Of a DNA stretch of 34,436 bases, positions 32,842 to 34,436 are shown piece by piece (within the stretch, counting starts at the first letter, position 1; every line of letters starts with the position of its first letter). This stretch comes from Anaerolineae bacterium (GTDB lineage: Bacteria > Chloroflexota > Anaerolineae > Anaerolineales > Villigracilaceae). Location of the stretch: contig JASJYH010000018.1 of assembly GCA_030123675.1 (NCBI GenBank), forward strand, positions 1 to 34,436, in the 5' to 3' direction. The translations under genes and the position numbers were made by a program. The notes beneath the pieces were generated by a model. It searched no databases. It worked only from the letters and a program-made list of their open reading frames with translations, and was not told where the DNA came from.

Positions 32842-33903
32842 CTATTTTTTGTTCAACTTTACTTTAAAATTTTCCAAAGCGTCCACAGGAGTTGGGTCAA
32901 CTCCATAGCCCATTGCCAGATAGTATGTCATGTAATCGCCAAAATGCAGCGTTGTCCAAATATGTGCTATCGGCGAATCGCCTTTGGCCGTGTAACCATC
33001 GGAATTAAACCCTTCAAGCATATATTTCTTGCGGGTCATTTCCAGCCTGAGGCGATTACGAGGGTGGTTGGAGGCGGCACGCAAAAACAAGGTGATTACA
33101 TGTGGGGGAATCACTTCGGGCGGATAATGCATGCCGGCCAGGGTATTGTGGTTGGCTTCTGGAATAAACTCGAAGTTGGCTACTGCTTTGGCGACCTCAT
33201 TGACCTGCCCCTTCCAACGACGTGCTACCGGAGCCAACACACCCGCTCCAAATACTGTCACCCACCGTCCCACCAATTGCCCGGCCAATCGTTTGGCTGG
33301 GTTTTTGGATACGGGCGACTCAACTGTTAAAGCCGATTGCTGGCTCTTCATCGCTTTCACTGCCCCGGCTATCTCATCACTCGCATCAGAGATAAGCCCA
33401 AGTTTGCTCAGTGCGCCCAGCAGCAGTCCAAAAGAAAAGCCGACAGCCGAACGTGGCTGGCCATTATGCTCGAATTGCCAAACGGGTGAGCCAGCTTCTT
33501 TGGCTTTCTCAGAAAGTTTCCCGCCTGTCGTAATTGCCAATATGTGGCATCCGTTTATTAGGGCTGTTTCAAACGCATCCAAGGTTTCTTCGGTGTTGCC
33601 TGAGTGTGACGAGCAAATCACCAAAGTCTCTGGTCCTTTAACGAAAGCCGGCAGACCGTAATCACGATGGACGATTATAGGTACTGGGCATGTTTCCATG
33701 ACGGCAGCAGATACCAGGTCCGCCCCGATCGCTGAACCGCCCATGCCCGTGATAACAATGTAACGAATATCTTGCCACGCCGGCAATTTTTGTTTCTTTG
33801 CCAGCTGCCACGCGGAAAGAAGTTGATCAGGTAAGCCGTCGATATGGGACAGCATATCCTGTTGATCAATTTCTTTGAAATAGGCAAGATCGTCTAAATT
33901 CAT
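32842..33903 (-). CDS. Bifunctional phosphoglucose/phosphomannose isomerase
   Basis: 353 aa with two SIS (sugar isomerase) domains. Phosphosugar-binding loops are VITGMGGSAIGADL (~50-63) and CSSHSGNTEETL (~97-108). A SxxK-type and Glu/His-containing region (FEFIPEANHNTLAG) resembles the archaeal-type PGI/PMI. It interconverts glucose-6-P, fructose-6-P and mannose-6-P, and so could feed GDP-mannose formation for the Gmd encoded at 3579. ATG 33903 is the start, 19 bp after the stop of the small membrane protein gene. Manganese-type PMI motifs are absent. Confidence 0.92.
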   Translation of the reverse strand: MNLDDLAYFKEIDQQDMLSHIDGLPDQLLSAWQLAKKQKLPAWQDIRYIVITGMGGSAIGADLVSAAVMETCPVPIIVHRDYGLPAFVKGPETLVICSSHSGNTEETLDAFETALINGCHILAITTGGKLSEKAKEAGSPVWQFEHNGQPRSAVGFSFGLLLGALSKLGLISDASDEIAGAVKAMKSQQSALTVESPVSKNPAKRLAGQLVGRWVTVFGAGVLAPVARRWKGQVNEVAKAVANFEFIPEANHNTLAGMHYPPEVIPPHVITLFLRAASNHPRNRLRLEMTRKKYMLEGFNSDGYTAKGDSPIAHIWTTLHFGDYMTYYLAMGYGVDPTPVDALENFKVKLNKK

Positions 33904-33922
33904 TAATCCTATTCAGAGCGGT

Positions 33923-34252
33923 TTAATCTATTTCTATTTCTTCTACGTCGCCGTAATAGATATCAAGACCAAGGTTAAGGAGTTGTGAAATGCCAAGCAG
34001 CACCAAAAAATAAAAAACGCCTTTGAGCGGTTCCATAAATACTTGGGTGGAAAATACTGCAATGCGCTCAAAAAGATTTGTTGGCAGGCCTTGAGAAATT
34101 TGAGCCCAATTGGTGGATAGTTGGATAACTTGTTGAATAAAGCCTATCATGGAGAGGAGTAGAATTGCGATTCCAATGATATTGGCCCACAGGGATATAC
34201 GGGAAATGGCGGCTTCGTTATGAAAGGTTAGGGTTTCGGTTTCTTCGGTCAT
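33923..34252 (-). CDS. Small two-helix membrane protein, function unknown
   Basis: 109 aa with two hydrophobic segments (about 20-42 and 80-98), an acidic C-terminus (YYGDVEEIEID), and no signal cleavage site. ATG 34252 starts it. It is directly upstream of the isomerase on the same strand (19-bp gap), so they may be co-transcribed. No family recognised. Confidence 0.7.
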   Translation of the reverse strand: MTEETETLTFHNEAAISRISLWANIIGIAILLLSMIGFIQQVIQLSTNWAQISQGLPTNLFERIAVFSTQVFMEPLKGVFYFLVLLGISQLLNLGLDIYYGDVEEIEID

Positions 34253-34321
34253 GCGAGATCCTTTTTGCAGATGAATTTTTGCGGGTGCAAGTTTCGCTAT
34301 TGTACTTTATAGCGGGCCCTC

Positions 34322-34436
34322 TTATCGCTTGACCATCCAAGCGATGCGATCATAAGAGAGAATATAGTGCACAAGCGTAACCGCGCCATATATCCAGCCA
34401 TAGGTTGGATTGAATTTGAACAAAGCCCAAGTAGCA
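34322..34436 (-). CDS. C-terminal end of a membrane-associated protein (cut by window edge)
   Basis: An open frame of 37 codons enters from the window edge and stops at TAA 34324-34322. It is rich in aromatic residues (ATWALFKFNPTYGWIYGAV, then TLVHYILSYDRIAWMVKR) and includes one probable membrane segment. It follows the orientation of the downstream 33,923-34,252 gene, 69 bp away. Too little is visible for a family assignment. Confidence 0.55.
   Translation of the reverse strand, partial: ATWALFKFNPTYGWIYGAVTLVHYILSYDRIAWMVKR

Noticed and set aside
33131-33661. 176-codon plus-strand frame antisense to the PGI/PMI gene
   Set aside because: A shadow of a clear SIS-domain gene; low-complexity Ala/Ser/Pro composition typical of antisense frames.

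Overview
The window looks like a chromosomal segment of an uncultivated Chloroflexota bacterium, probably Anaerolineae-like. This is an inference from gene content: a DUF951 zinc-ribbon protein, a bifunctional phosphoglucose/phosphomannose isomerase, a DnaE with a long linker and an extra C-terminal domain, a lipoprotein of the DUF3179 family, and many GT4 glycosyltransferases. No rRNA, tRNA, CRISPR array or intact transposase gene was seen.

Layout. Positions 1-10,424 (all minus strand) are a cell-surface polysaccharide region. It has a partial winged-helix regulator preceded by a 33-bp palindrome. A tight operon gmd - GT2 - GT4 - wecB follows (in transcription order). A small GIY-YIG endonuclease gene lies among palindromic repeats. 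A second operon is sugar epimerase - Wzx-like flippase - GT4 - multi-pass membrane protein. At 10,769-13,747 a UDP-sugar dehydrogenase is translationally coupled to rimI-tsaB-tsaE (protein acetylation and t6A tRNA modification). A 148-bp MITE-like element separates tsaE from a divergent mscS channel. Positions 14,872-18,052 hold a GT28/MGDG-synthase-like glycosyltransferase with DUF951, a phosphoribosyltransferase, a second GIY-YIG gene and a V4R sensor protein. dnaE occupies 18,250-22,176, followed by an AAC(3)-like acetyltransferase, an enoyl-CoA hydratase pseudogene and a small membrane protein.

Positions 24,438-30,774 are a 6.3-kb block bounded by a 72-bp inverted repeat (66/72 identical). 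It contains a TlpA-like thioredoxin, a DUF3179 lipoprotein and three GT4 glycosyltransferases. The right end (31,118-34,436) has an alkyltransferase-like DNA-repair protein, a small Cys-containing protein, surE, the PGI/PMI isomerase, and two small membrane proteins, one cut by the window edge.

The most striking finding is the DUF3179 gene. Its reading frame is interrupted by one in-frame TGA exactly where the first Cys of the family's CxxC motif is expected. The same frame stays open for about 207 further codons, and a GC-rich hairpin begins 13 nt after the TGA. This reads as a selenocysteine-containing lipoprotein (UxxC motif), directly downstream of a thioredoxin-like gene. Other points are a family of TTGAGTAG/CTACTCAA-bounded palindromic elements associated with a GIY-YIG gene and a truncated copy of its 5' end, the MITE with a probable TTCC target duplication, and an operator-like palindrome in front of the exopolysaccharide-type regulator.

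The sugar genes fit together as precursor supply (PGI/PMI, Gmd, WecB, UDP-sugar dehydrogenase, epimerase), assembly (GT2 and GT4 enzymes) and export (Wzx-like flippase). The actual polymer cannot be read from the sequence.
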